Shown here in pieces: positions 25,119 to 33,727 of a stretch of DNA of 64,000 nt. Source of the DNA: Chryseobacterium indologenes (GTDB lineage: Bacteria; Bacteroidota; Bacteroidia; Flavobacteriales; Weeksellaceae); assembly GCF_002025665.1 (NCBI RefSeq), contig NZ_CP018786.1, positions 2,356,001 to 2,420,000 on the forward strand, given 5' to 3'. Under the pieces are notes generated by a model, which was not told the origin of the DNA, ran no database searches, and was given only the letters and a program-made list of their open reading frames with translations. The first letter of the stretch is position 1. Each line of letters begins with the position of its first letter. Made by a program: the position numbers and the translations under genes.

Positions 25119-25126
25119 CAAAACTA
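25119..25126 (-). promoter_or_regulatory. Possible -7 box of pncA
   Basis: Minus-strand TAGTTTTG matches TAnnTTTG, 32 bases upstream of the start. Confidence 0.45.
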
Positions 25127-25275
25127 ATCTTCAAAAATTTGTCCAAACCTGAATTATCGGACAAATCGACAACATAAATTTTAAATGCTTATCAATGAAG
25201 GGCATGAAAATTAAAATAATTGAAGTTTATCTGCAGCCTATTATATTTTGAGGCTTACACCAAATATCAATAGCG

Positions 25276-25283
25276 TATCTTTG
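25276..25283 (+). promoter_or_regulatory. -7 promoter box of the DEAD helicase gene
   Basis: TATCTTTG followed by GCAGG, identical to the box before the pseudouridine synthase gene; 20 bases upstream of the ATG. Confidence 0.68.
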
Positions 25284-25302
25284 CAGGAAATAAGTATTTT
25301 TT

Positions 25303-26445
25303 ATGTCATTTGAATCGTTAGGATTATCACACAATATTATTCGTTCTGTCAAAAAATTAGGGTATTTAAAACCGTTCCCAATACAGGAGCAGGCTGTTCC
25401 TGTCATTTTACAAGGGAAAGATCTTATGGGAATTGCCCAGACAGGTTCCGGTAAAACAGCGTGTTTTGTGATGCCGATTCTGGAAAAATTACAGAATGCG
25501 GAAGTTAAAAAGGACCGTAATGTTCAGGTTTTGATATTGGTTCCAACCCGTGAACTGGCTATTCAGATCGATGAAGTTTGCAGAGCATTCACAGAAAATC
25601 TAAAGAGGGAAGTGCGTACGATGGCCGTGTATGGAGGTGTTTCTATCAATCCACAGATGAAGGGAATGTTTGGAGTGGAAGTTTTGATTGCAACTCCGGG
25701 GCGTTTGCTGGATTTAATTGACCATAATGCATTGAGTATTTCAGGAATTAAACATTTGGTGATTGATGAAGCTGATAAAATGTTTCAGCTAGGATTTGGT
25801 GAAGAGATGAATAAACTTTTTGCTATGATGCCTGTAGCGAAACAAACTACTTTATTTTCGGCAACATTAAATGATAAAGTTGCTGAAATGAAAGAACGTC
25901 TTTCCATTAATCCTACGATTATTGAGATTAAAAAAGAAGAAGTAGAAATTGATAATATTGAACAATTAGCCTATCATGTTGCTCCGGAAAATAAAGGTCC
26001 TTTTTTAAGATATCTGATCAAAGAAAAGAAAGTAGAAAAGGCTTTGATTTTTGTTTCATCTACAAGATCTGCAGATAATCTGGTAGAGAAACTTAAAAAG
26101 AATAAAATAAAAGCAGTGGCTATTCACAGCCAGAAATCTCAGGGAGCAAGAAGAAATAATCTGGAAGAATTTAAAGTAAACGGAGCTCAGATTTTGGTGG
26201 CTACAGACTTAATTGGGCGAGGAATCCATATTGAATCTCTGCCATGTGTTATCAATTATGAATTGCCGCGTTCGCCGCTGGATTATATTCACCGTATTGG
26301 TAGAACAGGACGTGCCAACGAAAAAGGAACTGCAATCAGTATTCTGACGGATGATGAATTACAGCATTTCAGAGTCATTCAAAAGAAAATGGGTAGAAAA
26401 GTAACTCTGCAAAGAACAGAAGGTATTGATTTACATGGATATTAA
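25303..26445 (+). CDS. DEAD-box ATP-dependent RNA helicase
   Basis: Unwinds RNA duplexes in ribosome assembly or RNA decay. All core motifs are visible in 380 residues: Q motif (FPIQEQAV), motif I AQTGSGKT, Ia PTRELA, Ib ATPGR, II VIDEADKM, III FSATL, IV ALIFVSST, V ATDLIGRGIH and VI HRIGRTGR. The C-terminal extension is very short (ends EGIDLHGY), unlike RhlE or CsdA with long basic tails, so the exact subfamily is not assigned. Monocistronic between its own promoter and terminator. Confidence 0.95.
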   Translation: MSFESLGLSHNIIRSVKKLGYLKPFPIQEQAVPVILQGKDLMGIAQTGSGKTACFVMPILEKLQNAEVKKDRNVQVLILVPTRELAIQIDEVCRAFTENLKREVRTMAVYGGVSINPQMKGMFGVEVLIATPGRLLDLIDHNALSISGIKHLVIDEADKMFQLGFGEEMNKLFAMMPVAKQTTLFSATLNDKVAEMKERLSINPTIIEIKKEEVEIDNIEQLAYHVAPENKGPFLRYLIKEKKVEKALIFVSSTRSADNLVEKLKKNKIKAVAIHSQKSQGARRNNLEEFKVNGAQILVATDLIGRGIHIESLPCVINYELPRSPLDYIHRIGRTGRANEKGTAISILTDDELQHFRVIQKKMGRKVTLQRTEGIDLHGY

Positions 26446-26463
26446 TACTTTATTATAATTACG

Positions 26464-26494
26464 AAAGGCTTCAGTTTATACAATTGAAGCCTTT
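26464..26494 (+). terminator. Hairpin terminator of the DEAD helicase gene
   Basis: Arms AAAGGCTTCA and TGAAGCCTTT followed by a T run. Confidence 0.85.
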
Positions 26495-26661
26495 TTTAAT
26501 GAAAAATCGATACCACAAAAATCATTATCGGTATAATTAATGCTTTATTCACTTTATATTCTTGAATTTTTGATAAATTCGCGCAAGCTGATATTCGTCA
26601 ATTATTATAACAAATAAGAATAATACCAATCGGCAATAATTAAAAAATTAAAACCTGAACA

Positions 26662-27198
26662 ATGATTGATTTAGAGAAAAAAAAGTTTCCAATAGGCCCG
26701 TTTGAAGTGCCTGAAAACATTTGTGATATCACATTGGATACTTATATCAAAGTAATCAAAGACTTTCCCGGCCGGCTAAAGAATCTCATTGAACACTTCA
26801 CAGACGATCAATTGGATACCCCTTACAGAGAAGGAGGCTGGACAGTAAGGCAGCTTGTGAATCATCTTTCTGACAGTCATATGAACAGTTTTATCCGTTT
26901 TAAACTGGCGCTGACAGAAGAAAACCCTACCATAAAGCCTTATGACGAAGCGAAATGGGCAGAACTTCAGGACAGTTTTCATATGCCTGTAAAACCGGCC
27001 ATGAGAATGTTGAAGGGAACACACCAAAGATGGGTGACACTTCTTAAAAGCCTTACAAATAAACAGTTTGAAAGAACTTTTCATCATCCTGAGCATCAAA
27101 AGAATTATAATTTAAGAGAAAGCCTTGCTTTATACGTGTGGCATTGTAATCATCATTTTGCTCATATTGAAAATCTGAAGATAGAAAAAGGTTGGTAA
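26662..27198 (+). CDS. YfiT-family putative bacillithiol transferase
   Basis: A 178-residue DinB-superfamily protein. The N-terminus (KKFPIGPFEVPENI) and EGGWTVRQLVNHLSDSHMNS, followed near the C-terminus by WHCNHHFAHIENLK, match B. subtilis YfiT, a metal-dependent bacillithiol S-transferase candidate. The three metal His are in NHLSD and HCNHHFAH. It leads a four-gene operon with overlaps of 4-7 bases: DUF1569 protein, YtxJ and a Crp-type regulator. The company of YtxJ supports a role in bacillithiol-dependent detoxification. Confidence 0.9.
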   Translation: MIDLEKKKFPIGPFEVPENICDITLDTYIKVIKDFPGRLKNLIEHFTDDQLDTPYREGGWTVRQLVNHLSDSHMNSFIRFKLALTEENPTIKPYDEAKWAELQDSFHMPVKPAMRMLKGTHQRWVTLLKSLTNKQFERTFHHPEHQKNYNLRESLALYVWHCNHHFAHIENLKIEKGW

Positions 27199-27653
27199 GG
27201 AAGAGTCTCAATAATCCAATATATTATCAGGAAATTAAAGACAGAATTTCCCTGTTATCTGAAAATTCTCATGGAAAATGGGGAAAGATGAATGTATGTC
27301 AAATGCTAAAGCATTGTGATTTAGTTCTTCAGGTGGCTTTGGGAAAGCTCGAACTTCCCCGTATTAATGTCATGTTTGAGGTAGTAGGGATTTTTACTAA
27401 AATAGAAATGCATATTTTCAATAATGGAATTCCCAGAAACATGCCTACTTTTCAAAAACTAATCGTTAATTTTGAGTGTGATTTTGATGTATCAAAAACC
27501 AATCTGCTGAAAACGCTGGAAGAATTCCGAGAAGTTTGTGAAAAAAACAACCTGCCGGACCGCCACAGATTATTCGGTATAATGACTGAAAAAGACTGGA
27601 CATTTTTAGAGTACAAACATCTTGATCATCATCTAAAACAATTTAATGTATGA
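27192..27653 (+). CDS. DUF1569 (DinB-like) protein
   Basis: A 153-residue protein with the DUF1569 signature GKWGKMNVCQMLKHCDLVLQVALG near residues 28-51 and KDWTFLEYKHLDHHLKQF at the end, giving His residues placed as in DinB-type metal sites. The start is a TTG at 27192, inside the YfiT stop region; the first in-frame ATG lies too far in (within GKMN), so TTG and coupled translation are the best reading. It overlaps YtxJ by four bases. A thiol-transferase-like function is plausible by fold and context, but not shown. Confidence 0.83.
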   Translation: MVRKSLNNPIYYQEIKDRISLLSENSHGKWGKMNVCQMLKHCDLVLQVALGKLELPRINVMFEVVGIFTKIEMHIFNNGIPRNMPTFQKLIVNFECDFDVSKTNLLKTLEEFREVCEKNNLPDRHRLFGIMTEKDWTFLEYKHLDHHLKQFNV

Positions 27654-28030
27654 GTTTTTTTGATAAAATATTCGGTGGTAAAAACGAAACCCCTGACCAA
27701 AAAACATTCTGGAAAAAGATAGAATCTGAAGAAGACCTTGCCAAAGCAATAGAAGACTCTTTTCAGAATAAAATAGCGATATTCAAACATTCTACAAGCT
27801 GTTTCATAAGCAGGACAGTTTTGAAAAACTTTGAAAAAGAAATAGAGAATTCAGACCAGCCGGTGAATGTATACTATCTGGATTTATTGGCACACAGACC
27901 TGTTTCTAACAAAATAGCAGCAGATTTTGAAATCAGACACGAAAGTCCGCAACTGATTGTCATAGAGAACGGAAAGCCTGTTAACAATGCTTCACACCAG
28001 GATATTTCTTTAAGCCAGATTGTATCATGA
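27650..28030 (+). CDS. ytxJ: YtxJ-type monothiol bacilliredoxin
   Basis: A 126-residue thioredoxin-fold protein of the YtxJ family, thought to reduce bacillithiol-protein mixed disulfides. The motif is IFKHSTSCFISRTV, with a single Cys in TSC; the region with PVNVYYLDLLAHRPVSN and the ESPQLIVIENGKPV strand with cis-Pro complete the fold. It overlaps both neighbours by four bases. Its presence next to YfiT is good evidence that this organism uses bacillithiol instead of glutathione. Confidence 0.9.
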   Translation: MSFFDKIFGGKNETPDQKTFWKKIESEEDLAKAIEDSFQNKIAIFKHSTSCFISRTVLKNFEKEIENSDQPVNVYYLDLLAHRPVSNKIAADFEIRHESPQLIVIENGKPVNNASHQDISLSQIVS

Positions 28031-28623
28031 AGAATATAAATAATTATTTAGCCAAAGTTTTAAATGTTCCGCTTCAGAATGTGAATACGTGTAGCCTGCA
28101 CTATGAAGTAAAGAAAATTCCTAAAAATCAGTTTCTTCTTCAGTATGGTGAAATCTGCCGTCATATATTCTTTGTAGAAAAAGGATTGATAAAGATGTAT
28201 TCTATTGATAAAAACGGAAAGGAACATATTATACAGTTTGCTCCGGAAAGTTGGTTGATTTCTGACCGAAGCAGTCTTTATTTCAATGAGAAATCTATTT
28301 ATTATATAGAAGCAGTGGAAGATTCTGAAGTTTTGTTTCTTCACCCTGATTTCTTCAACAAACTGGTAGAACAATTTCCGAACAGCATCGAAAGAAGTGA
28401 TTTTCTTCTTCAGAAACATATCAGAAGTCTTCAAAACAGGATCAACTCTTTATTGGGAGAGACTGCAGAAGAAAGGTATATGAAATTCATCAAAATGTAT
28501 CCGGATTTACTCCTGAGAGTTCCGCAATGGATGATTGCTTCTTACCTTGGAATTACCCCTGAGAGCCTGAGCCGTGTAAGAAAGGAGCTGGCGAGAAAAA
28601 ATTTCATCCCGGATAACAAATAG
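28027..28623 (+). CDS. Crp/Fnr-family transcriptional regulator
   Basis: A 198-residue regulator: cyclic-nucleotide-binding fold (about 20-120; FLLQYGEICRHIFFVEKGLIK and IQFAPESWLISDRSS) and a C-terminal winged helix (PQWMIASYLGITPESLSRVRKE). No Cys cluster for Fe-S binding and no clear cAMP phosphate-binding motif, as in many Bacteroidota members with unknown ligands. Last gene of the bacillithiol operon, overlapping ytxJ by four bases, so it may sense thiol or redox stress and regulate that operon. A near relative by motif pattern is the protein at 58458-59045. Confidence 0.88.
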   Translation: MKNINNYLAKVLNVPLQNVNTCSLHYEVKKIPKNQFLLQYGEICRHIFFVEKGLIKMYSIDKNGKEHIIQFAPESWLISDRSSLYFNEKSIYYIEAVEDSEVLFLHPDFFNKLVEQFPNSIERSDFLLQKHIRSLQNRINSLLGETAEERYMKFIKMYPDLLLRVPQWMIASYLGITPESLSRVRKELARKNFIPDNK

Positions 28624-28630
28624 GAAAAGC

Positions 28631-28761
28631 TGGAAGATGGAGGCGGGAAGTTCTGTTGAATATAAAGAACTTTAACAACTATTGTTTAGATTTATCAATA
28701 AGAATTGAGATAAGTTATTTTTAAAGCTATGTTAACTTCAATCTTCCAGCCTCCATCTTCC
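28631..28761. repeat. Inverted-repeat intergenic element between convergent genes
   Basis: Left arm GGAAGATGGAGGCGGGAAG (28632-28650) pairs with right arm CTTCCAGCCTCCATCTTCC (28743-28761), one mismatch in 19. The AT-rich interior of about 90 bases holds no ORF. Such mobile-looking, non-coding IR elements are typical of this genus, from memory; it may also serve as a bidirectional terminator. Confidence 0.68.
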
Positions 28762-30183
28762 TTACTTTAAATAAATCTTTTTGGCAAGCTGTCCAACCTG
28801 TCTGAGTTTTGCCTGTGTATCTTCCGACCATGGAAGCCCGATGCAGAGCCTCATACAGTTTTCAAACTGTTCCTGAAAGGTAAACATTCTTCCGGGAGCG
28901 ATGCTGATATTCTGTTTGATGGCCAGATCGTATAATTCTGTTGTTCGAACCTTTTGATCAAATTCTACCCATAAAGACAAACCTCCCTGCGGACGGCTGG
29001 TTTTTGTACCTTCAGGAAAGAATTCTGCAATGGTCTGTACATAGTTCTGATAATTGAACTGTAATGTTCTGCGAAGCTGCTGAAGATGTTTTTCATATTT
29101 TCCGGATTTCAGAAAGTTGGCAACAGCTTCATTTACAATGGAAATAGAAGACGTAGAATGCAGAAGTTTAAGTTTCATGATTTTGTCTTTATATTTCCCC
29201 GGAGCAATCCAGCCTACACGATAGCCTGGAGCTAATGTTTTTGAAATAGAGCTGCAATACAGTACATTTCCGTCTTTATCGAAAGATTTACAGCATTTCG
29301 GACGACTGGAACCAAAATAAAGGTCTCCATAGACATCATCTTCTATCAACGGAATATTATTTTCAGAAAGTATTTTTACAATTTCTTTTTTGTTTTCATC
29401 GGGCATACAGCTTCCCAAAGGTGAATTGAAATTGGGAATCAAAAGGCACAGATCTATTTTAGGAATTAATTTTTTTAAAGCCTCAATTTCTATTCCGGTA
29501 GTAGGGTGGGTAGGAAGTTCCAGAACTTTTAATCCTAAACCATTGGCAAGCTGAAGAATTCCTGGGTAACAAGGACTTTCGATAGCAACGGTGTCTCCTG
29601 GTTTTCCTAAAGCCATTAAGCAAAAAGAAAGAGCGTTCATTCCACCATTGGTGGTAATCAGGTCATTTTCGCTCAAATTTCCTCCCCATTGTAAGGAACG
29701 TACAGCAATCATTCTTCTTAATTTCAGGTTTCCCTGGAGTTCTTCATATTCGGTGCCGCCGTCTTTTAATTCTCTAGTGGCGTTTACAATTTCTTTCTTC
29801 AGTTTAGCCTGAGGTAAGAGATCTCCTGATGGGATCCCGATAGAGAAAAAGGTAAGATCTTTTTTACCCATATTTTCATATACCTTACTGATCAGTTCAT
29901 CCGGTTCATCATTATTGGCGATCAATGATGGGCGGCTTACTTCGGGCAAAGGAAGTTTGGCAGAGAGCAGCTGGCTTACAAAATAACCAGATTGTGGCTT
30001 AGATTCTACCAAAGACTGGGATTCCAGTTCCAGAAAAACACGTTTGGCTGTATTCATACTCACCTGATGCTCCTGGCATAGCATTCTCACAGAAGGAAGC
30101 TTGTCTCCTGTCTTTAGAATACCACTTCTGATCTGTCCTGCAATGCCGTCTGCAATTTCTGTATATAAAAATTCTTTACTCAT
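28762..30183 (-). CDS. MocR-type GntR regulator with aminotransferase-like domain (1)
   Basis: A 473-residue fusion. Residues 1-75 form a GntR winged helix (EIADGIAGQIRSGILKTGDK, then SMNTAKRVFLELE). The rest is a fold-type I aminotransferase domain with TTNGGMNALSFCLMALGKPGD, LIPNFNSPLGSCM, PLIEDDVYGDLYF and the PLP-lysine motif SSISKTLAPGYRVGW. These proteins bind PLP and usually act on the divergent neighbour; here that is the EamA exporter at 30280, with a 96-base shared promoter region. I infer that it regulates that exporter. The effector is unknown. Confidence 0.92.
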   Translation of the reverse strand: MSKEFLYTEIADGIAGQIRSGILKTGDKLPSVRMLCQEHQVSMNTAKRVFLELESQSLVESKPQSGYFVSQLLSAKLPLPEVSRPSLIANNDEPDELISKVYENMGKKDLTFFSIGIPSGDLLPQAKLKKEIVNATRELKDGGTEYEELQGNLKLRRMIAVRSLQWGGNLSENDLITTNGGMNALSFCLMALGKPGDTVAIESPCYPGILQLANGLGLKVLELPTHPTTGIEIEALKKLIPKIDLCLLIPNFNSPLGSCMPDENKKEIVKILSENNIPLIEDDVYGDLYFGSSRPKCCKSFDKDGNVLYCSSISKTLAPGYRVGWIAPGKYKDKIMKLKLLHSTSSISIVNEAVANFLKSGKYEKHLQQLRRTLQFNYQNYVQTIAEFFPEGTKTSRPQGGLSLWVEFDQKVRTTELYDLAIKQNISIAPGRMFTFQEQFENCMRLCIGLPWSEDTQAKLRQVGQLAKKIYLK

Positions 30184-30279
30184 AATTTTAAACTGTGCTC
30201 ATGCAAATATACAAAACTGATACTGTGTTTATCTAATTATCCTTTCTAATTTTGAATATCAATTAAAAGCTTAAATAAA

Positions 30280-31164
30280 ATGATGACAAAACAACTATCA
30301 AAAGATGAAAATATAAGTGGTTGGATCAATGGATTTATAGGAGTAGTCTTATTTAGTGGCGGTTTGCCGGCTACTAAATTAGCCGTAATGGAAATGAGTC
30401 CTACTTTTGTAACCATAGTTCGTGCAGCGGTTGCAGGCGTTTTGGCGCTTATCGTATTATGGCTGGGGAAAGAAAAACGTCCTGTCAAAAAAGATCTGAT
30501 TCCATTATTGTTGGTTTCTCTTGGGTGTGTGGTTGGGTTTCCCCTTCTTTCTGCGTTGGCGCTTCAATATCTTACTTCAGCGCATTCTATTGTATTTCTG
30601 GGAATGCTCCCTTTGGCAACTGCCGTATTTGGTGTGATGCGTGGCGGAGAAAGACCTCATCCTATATTTTGGTTTTTCTCGATTGTGGGAAGCCTCTTAG
30701 TGATTGGCTATGCTGTTTCACAAGGAATATCAGCATCACCTATTGGCGATATTCTGATGCTGCTTGCTGTTATTTTATGTGGGATGGGTTATGCTGAAGG
30801 AGCTAAATTATCCAAAACATTAGGAGGATGGCAGGTAATTTCCTGGGCTTTGGTATTGGCACTGCCAGTAATGATTCCTTTATTTTTCATTTATTTTCCG
30901 GCTGATATTCAGAATGTCAGCTTTCAGGGATGGTTTGGAATGGCTTATATTTCTCTTTTCAGTATGTTTATTGGTTTTATCTTTTGGTATAAAGGATTGG
31001 CACAGGGAGGAATTGCAACTGTTGGCCAGCTGCAGTTACTTCAACCTTTCTTTGGCCTGGCCCTGGCTGCCTGGCTTCTTCATGAACAGGTGAGTATGGG
31101 TATGCTTGGCGTAACAGTAGGAGTGATATTATGTGTTGCAGGAACTAAGAAATTTGCAAAATAA
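30280..31164 (+). CDS. EamA/DMT-family transporter
   Basis: A 294-residue inner-membrane protein with ten predicted helices in two EamA repeats. The first starts GVVLFSGGLPATKLAVMEMSPTFV and the second is seen in ISWALVLALPVMIPLFF to LLQPFFGLALAAWLLHEQVS, the latter matching the conserved EamA end. Such proteins export amino acids or small metabolites. It is divergent from a MocR regulator, a common pairing in which the regulator controls the transporter in response to a PLP-linked or amino acid signal. The substrate cannot be told. Confidence 0.92.
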   Translation: MMTKQLSKDENISGWINGFIGVVLFSGGLPATKLAVMEMSPTFVTIVRAAVAGVLALIVLWLGKEKRPVKKDLIPLLLVSLGCVVGFPLLSALALQYLTSAHSIVFLGMLPLATAVFGVMRGGERPHPIFWFFSIVGSLLVIGYAVSQGISASPIGDILMLLAVILCGMGYAEGAKLSKTLGGWQVISWALVLALPVMIPLFFIYFPADIQNVSFQGWFGMAYISLFSMFIGFIFWYKGLAQGGIATVGQLQLLQPFFGLALAAWLLHEQVSMGMLGVTVGVILCVAGTKKFAK

Positions 31165-31688
31165 TCAAATATAAAACATTCCTGACTTCAGTTATAAGAA
31201 AAATAGGTTCATCATAAATTTCCTTTTGCCTCATCACTACAAAAATAAGGACGAATTTTATTTCCAAAATAAATCCAATCCCTTCCGGTACAATATAGGG
31301 TGTGCGGTTTTTTCAAAAAAACTTGTATATATCACAAAAACCCATAACAATAAAATATCAAAAAAATAACAGATTTTCCTGTTGCTACTTCGAAAATCCC
31401 GTTTTAATCAAATAAAGCGGGGTTTATTGTTTGGTGTTTTTACATATTGTTGAAATTAAAATTTTTAAAATAAGATATCAAAAAAGCAATTTAATTGTGT
31501 TTTTAGTAATGATATTTAATTAATAAATGCAAAAAGATTTAAAGTTGTTGAAATTTTTAACATTTTTTAACTTTAACAATAATAATTAAGGTGCGGTTTT
31601 TGCATGCATCTTAGAATCGATTACCAATTAATATTTTTACTAAGACTAGGGAGATAGGAAGAAGAAAACAATTCCAAAAAAAGCTATT
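31165..31688. other. Long AT-rich intergenic region, about 520 bases
   Basis: No ORF of credible coding character. A direct repeat GTGCGGTTTTT occurs at 31302-31312 and again at 31591-31601. A loose hairpin (CCCG ... CGGG, about 31407-31430) and TTAAAGTTGTT ... AACTTTAA (about 31539-31577) are also present. The second half must contain the promoter of the tandem Crp genes; unusually long leader space suggests regulation or a small RNA. Confidence 0.45.
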
Positions 31689-32285
31689 ATGGTTATCGAC
31701 GAAAACATTTTGATTTCAGCGGGAGCAGAAACGAGACATTATACCCCTTCAGAAGTAATATTCTTTGAAGGGGACATTCCTAATTATTATTATCAGATTG
31801 TTAAAGGAGAAGTAAAGCTCAACAATTATAATGAAGAAGGCAAAGAGTTTATTCAAAATATTTTATCAGACGGGGAAAGCTGTGGAGAATCTATCCTTTT
31901 TATAGAAAAACCTTATCCAGTAAATGCAGAAGCTATTACAGAATGTAGTATTCTGAGACTTCATAAATCTGCTTTTTTCAATCTGCTGAATCAATCTCCG
32001 GAATTATATATGGAGGTAAACAGTTTTCTTTCAGAACGTCTTTATTATAAATTCATTATGATGCAGAGCCTTTCATCTCAAAATCCTTCTATACGGCTTA
32101 GAGGACTAATGGATTATCTTAAAAGTTCTCAAAAAGATCTGAGCCCTTATTCTTTTTTGGTTCCCTTAACGAGACAGCAAATGGCGAGTCTTACAGGGCT
32201 TTGTGTGGAAACCGCGATAAGAACGATTAAACACATGGAAAGAGATAAAATTGTGAGAATTGAAAATCGTAAAATTCTATATTAA
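31689..32285 (+). CDS. Crp/Fnr-family regulator, tandem copy 1
   Basis: A 198-residue regulator with a cNMP-binding-like domain (YTPSEVIFFEGDIPNYYYQ, then KGEVKLNNYNEEGKEFIQN, FIEKPYPVNAEAI) and a winged helix (LTRQQMASLTGLCVETAIRT, ending ENRKILY). It is clearly homologous over its full length to the next gene, 51 bases downstream, including MMQSLS and RGLMDYLKSS. No signature for haem or Fe-S ligands. Preceded by a long non-coding leader. The target genes are unknown, but the small unknown genes and CinA-C gene downstream run in the same direction. Confidence 0.9.
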   Translation: MVIDENILISAGAETRHYTPSEVIFFEGDIPNYYYQIVKGEVKLNNYNEEGKEFIQNILSDGESCGESILFIEKPYPVNAEAITECSILRLHKSAFFNLLNQSPELYMEVNSFLSERLYYKFIMMQSLSSQNPSIRLRGLMDYLKSSQKDLSPYSFLVPLTRQQMASLTGLCVETAIRTIKHMERDKIVRIENRKILY

Positions 32286-32336
32286 CCTTATTTCAGGCAT
32301 ATTATTTGTTTTTCATTAAAAAAATCCATTGAAATT

Positions 32337-32951
32337 ATGAAAACAATAAGTTGCATGAATATTGATGAAAATCTTTTGTACTCCTATGGCGCAGAAGACA
32401 GGATATATAAAAAAAAGGAAGTTGTTTTTAAAGAAGAAGATCATGCGCTTTATTATTTTCAGATTGGTAGCGGAAAGGTGAAGCTTAATAATTATAGTGA
32501 AGAAGGAAAAGAGTTTATTCATAATATTTTAGGTAAAAACCAAAGCTTTGGGGAAGCAATGCTTTTTCTTAGTCAGGATTATCCTGTGAATGCAGTTTGT
32601 CTTGAAACATCCAGAATTATAAGACTTCCCAAAAATAATTTTCTGGAAATGATCGATAAACATCCTCATCTTTCTCTTGAAATGAATGCCTGTTTTTCAC
32701 AGGAAATTTATTATAAATTGAAAATGATGCAGAGTCTTGCTTCACTAAATCCTATGCAGAGACTGAAAGGCTTAATGGATTATCTTAAAAGCTATCATGA
32801 TGAAGACTGTCATCATTGTTTCCATATTGCATTTACACGTCAACAGATTGCTAATCTTACGGGCTTGCGTGTAGAAACAGTAATCAGAAACTTAAAAAAA
32901 ATGGAAAAAGATGGCATACTGTCTTTAAAAGATCGTAAAATTTTATATTAA
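32337..32951 (+). CDS. Crp/Fnr-family regulator, tandem copy 2
   Basis: A 204-residue paralogue of the preceding protein. Conserved blocks are VKLNNYSEEGKEFIHNIL, YPVNAVCL, MMQSLASLNPMQRLKGLMDY, and the helix-turn-helix FTRQQIANLTGLRVETVIRN ending KDRKILY. The recognition helices of the two copies differ at a few positions only, so they may bind the same sites, possibly as heterodimers. Tandem duplication is evident; the extra His-rich loop DEDCHHCFH (about 152-160) in copy 2 is absent from copy 1 and might bind metal. A hairpin at 33045-33070 follows. Confidence 0.9.
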   Translation: MKTISCMNIDENLLYSYGAEDRIYKKKEVVFKEEDHALYYFQIGSGKVKLNNYSEEGKEFIHNILGKNQSFGEAMLFLSQDYPVNAVCLETSRIIRLPKNNFLEMIDKHPHLSLEMNACFSQEIYYKLKMMQSLASLNPMQRLKGLMDYLKSYHDEDCHHCFHIAFTRQQIANLTGLRVETVIRNLKKMEKDGILSLKDRKILY

Positions 32952-33044
32952 ATATGATTTTAATGACTCAGATCATAAAAAAGTGAGTTATTCTTATGTA
33001 CATTTGATAGAGCAGTTTTCAATACCATTCTTAAGATCTTAGCT

Positions 33045-33070
33045 AAAATGAATATAAAAGTATTCATTTT
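33045..33070 (+). terminator. Hairpin terminator after the tandem Crp genes
   Basis: Perfect arms AAAATGAATA and TATTCATTTT with a six-base loop and a further T. Confidence 0.72.
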
Positions 33071-33126
33071 TGAAATTGCTGTTTAGTGCCAGTTACGGGC
33101 TATAATAACCAAACTATATTCATATT

Positions 33127-33345
33127 ATGGCCAATAAAACTACAGAATCCCACAATACCAACCCCGCTATAAGAAAACCGGATGAGAATGAAGGACTTAT
33201 ATTGGAAAATGACATAGAAAAAGCTCTGCTTCACCCATTTTTTGTAAGTGCAATCAACAATATTTATAGTACTGAAAATGAAGACTGGGAACTCACAGAT
33301 AATACCGAAACATCTGTTAATTTTAATGAAAAGCAGGGAGATTAA
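33127..33345 (+). CDS. Small acidic protein, unknown
   Basis: A 72-residue soluble protein rich in Asn, Thr, Glu and Asp (MANKTTESHNTNPAIRKP ... ENEDWELTDNTETSVNF). No signal peptide, Cys or membrane segment, and no recognised family. It is the first of three consecutive small genes of unknown function on the same strand (33127-34108) lying between the tandem Crp genes and the CinA-C gene. The following gene starts 49 bases later. It is probably a real gene, given its independent promoter space and the shared terminator at 34194-34226, but that is inferred from arrangement only. Confidence 0.5.
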   Translation: MANKTTESHNTNPAIRKPDENEGLILENDIEKALLHPFFVSAINNIYSTENEDWELTDNTETSVNFNEKQGD

Positions 33346-33394
33346 AAGGGTACAGTATACTTTATAGCTTGCTGATAACAGGCTTATTTTAACC

Positions 33395-33712
33395 ATGAAA
33401 TCAAAATGTATGAACTGTCAGAAAATAATAAATACCCTGAAGCACAAAGAATTTATAAAAGTAATTCATCAAGGAGATTGCTTTGAAGATGGAGCAGCGG
33501 TTTATGCTAAAGAAATTAAAGAAAATATCTTTCTTTTGTTTATCATCCTGAAAGATATTGATATTGAAAACATACAGGCGCTCATTGCTCATTTTGACTG
33601 CTTCGGCAGCATCGGACTGAAAGAACCGGAACAAATCATGTTTTACTTGTCTATTAAAGATAAAAATGACCTTCATTATTTCGAGCAATATTTAAAAGCT
33701 TCCCATAACTAA
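33395..33712 (+). CDS. Small protein with N-terminal CxxC, unknown
   Basis: A 105-residue protein starting MKSKCMNCQKIINTLKHKEF. The Cys5/Cys8 pair plus Cys29 and Cys69 could bind a metal, but there is no clean ribbon. The remainder alternates strands and helices (FLLFIILKDIDIENIQALI, MFYLSIKDKNDLHYFEQYL). No family recognised. It sits in the same small-gene group and the next gene follows within 20 bases, so co-transcription is likely. Confidence 0.55.
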   Translation: MKSKCMNCQKIINTLKHKEFIKVIHQGDCFEDGAAVYAKEIKENIFLLFIILKDIDIENIQALIAHFDCFGSIGLKEPEQIMFYLSIKDKNDLHYFEQYLKASHN

Positions 33713-33727
33713 TACCATTTTTTGAAT

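Noticed and set aside
26776..27099. Minus-strand ORF of 107 codons
   Set aside because: Entirely opposite to the YfiT-family gene; no recognisable domain.
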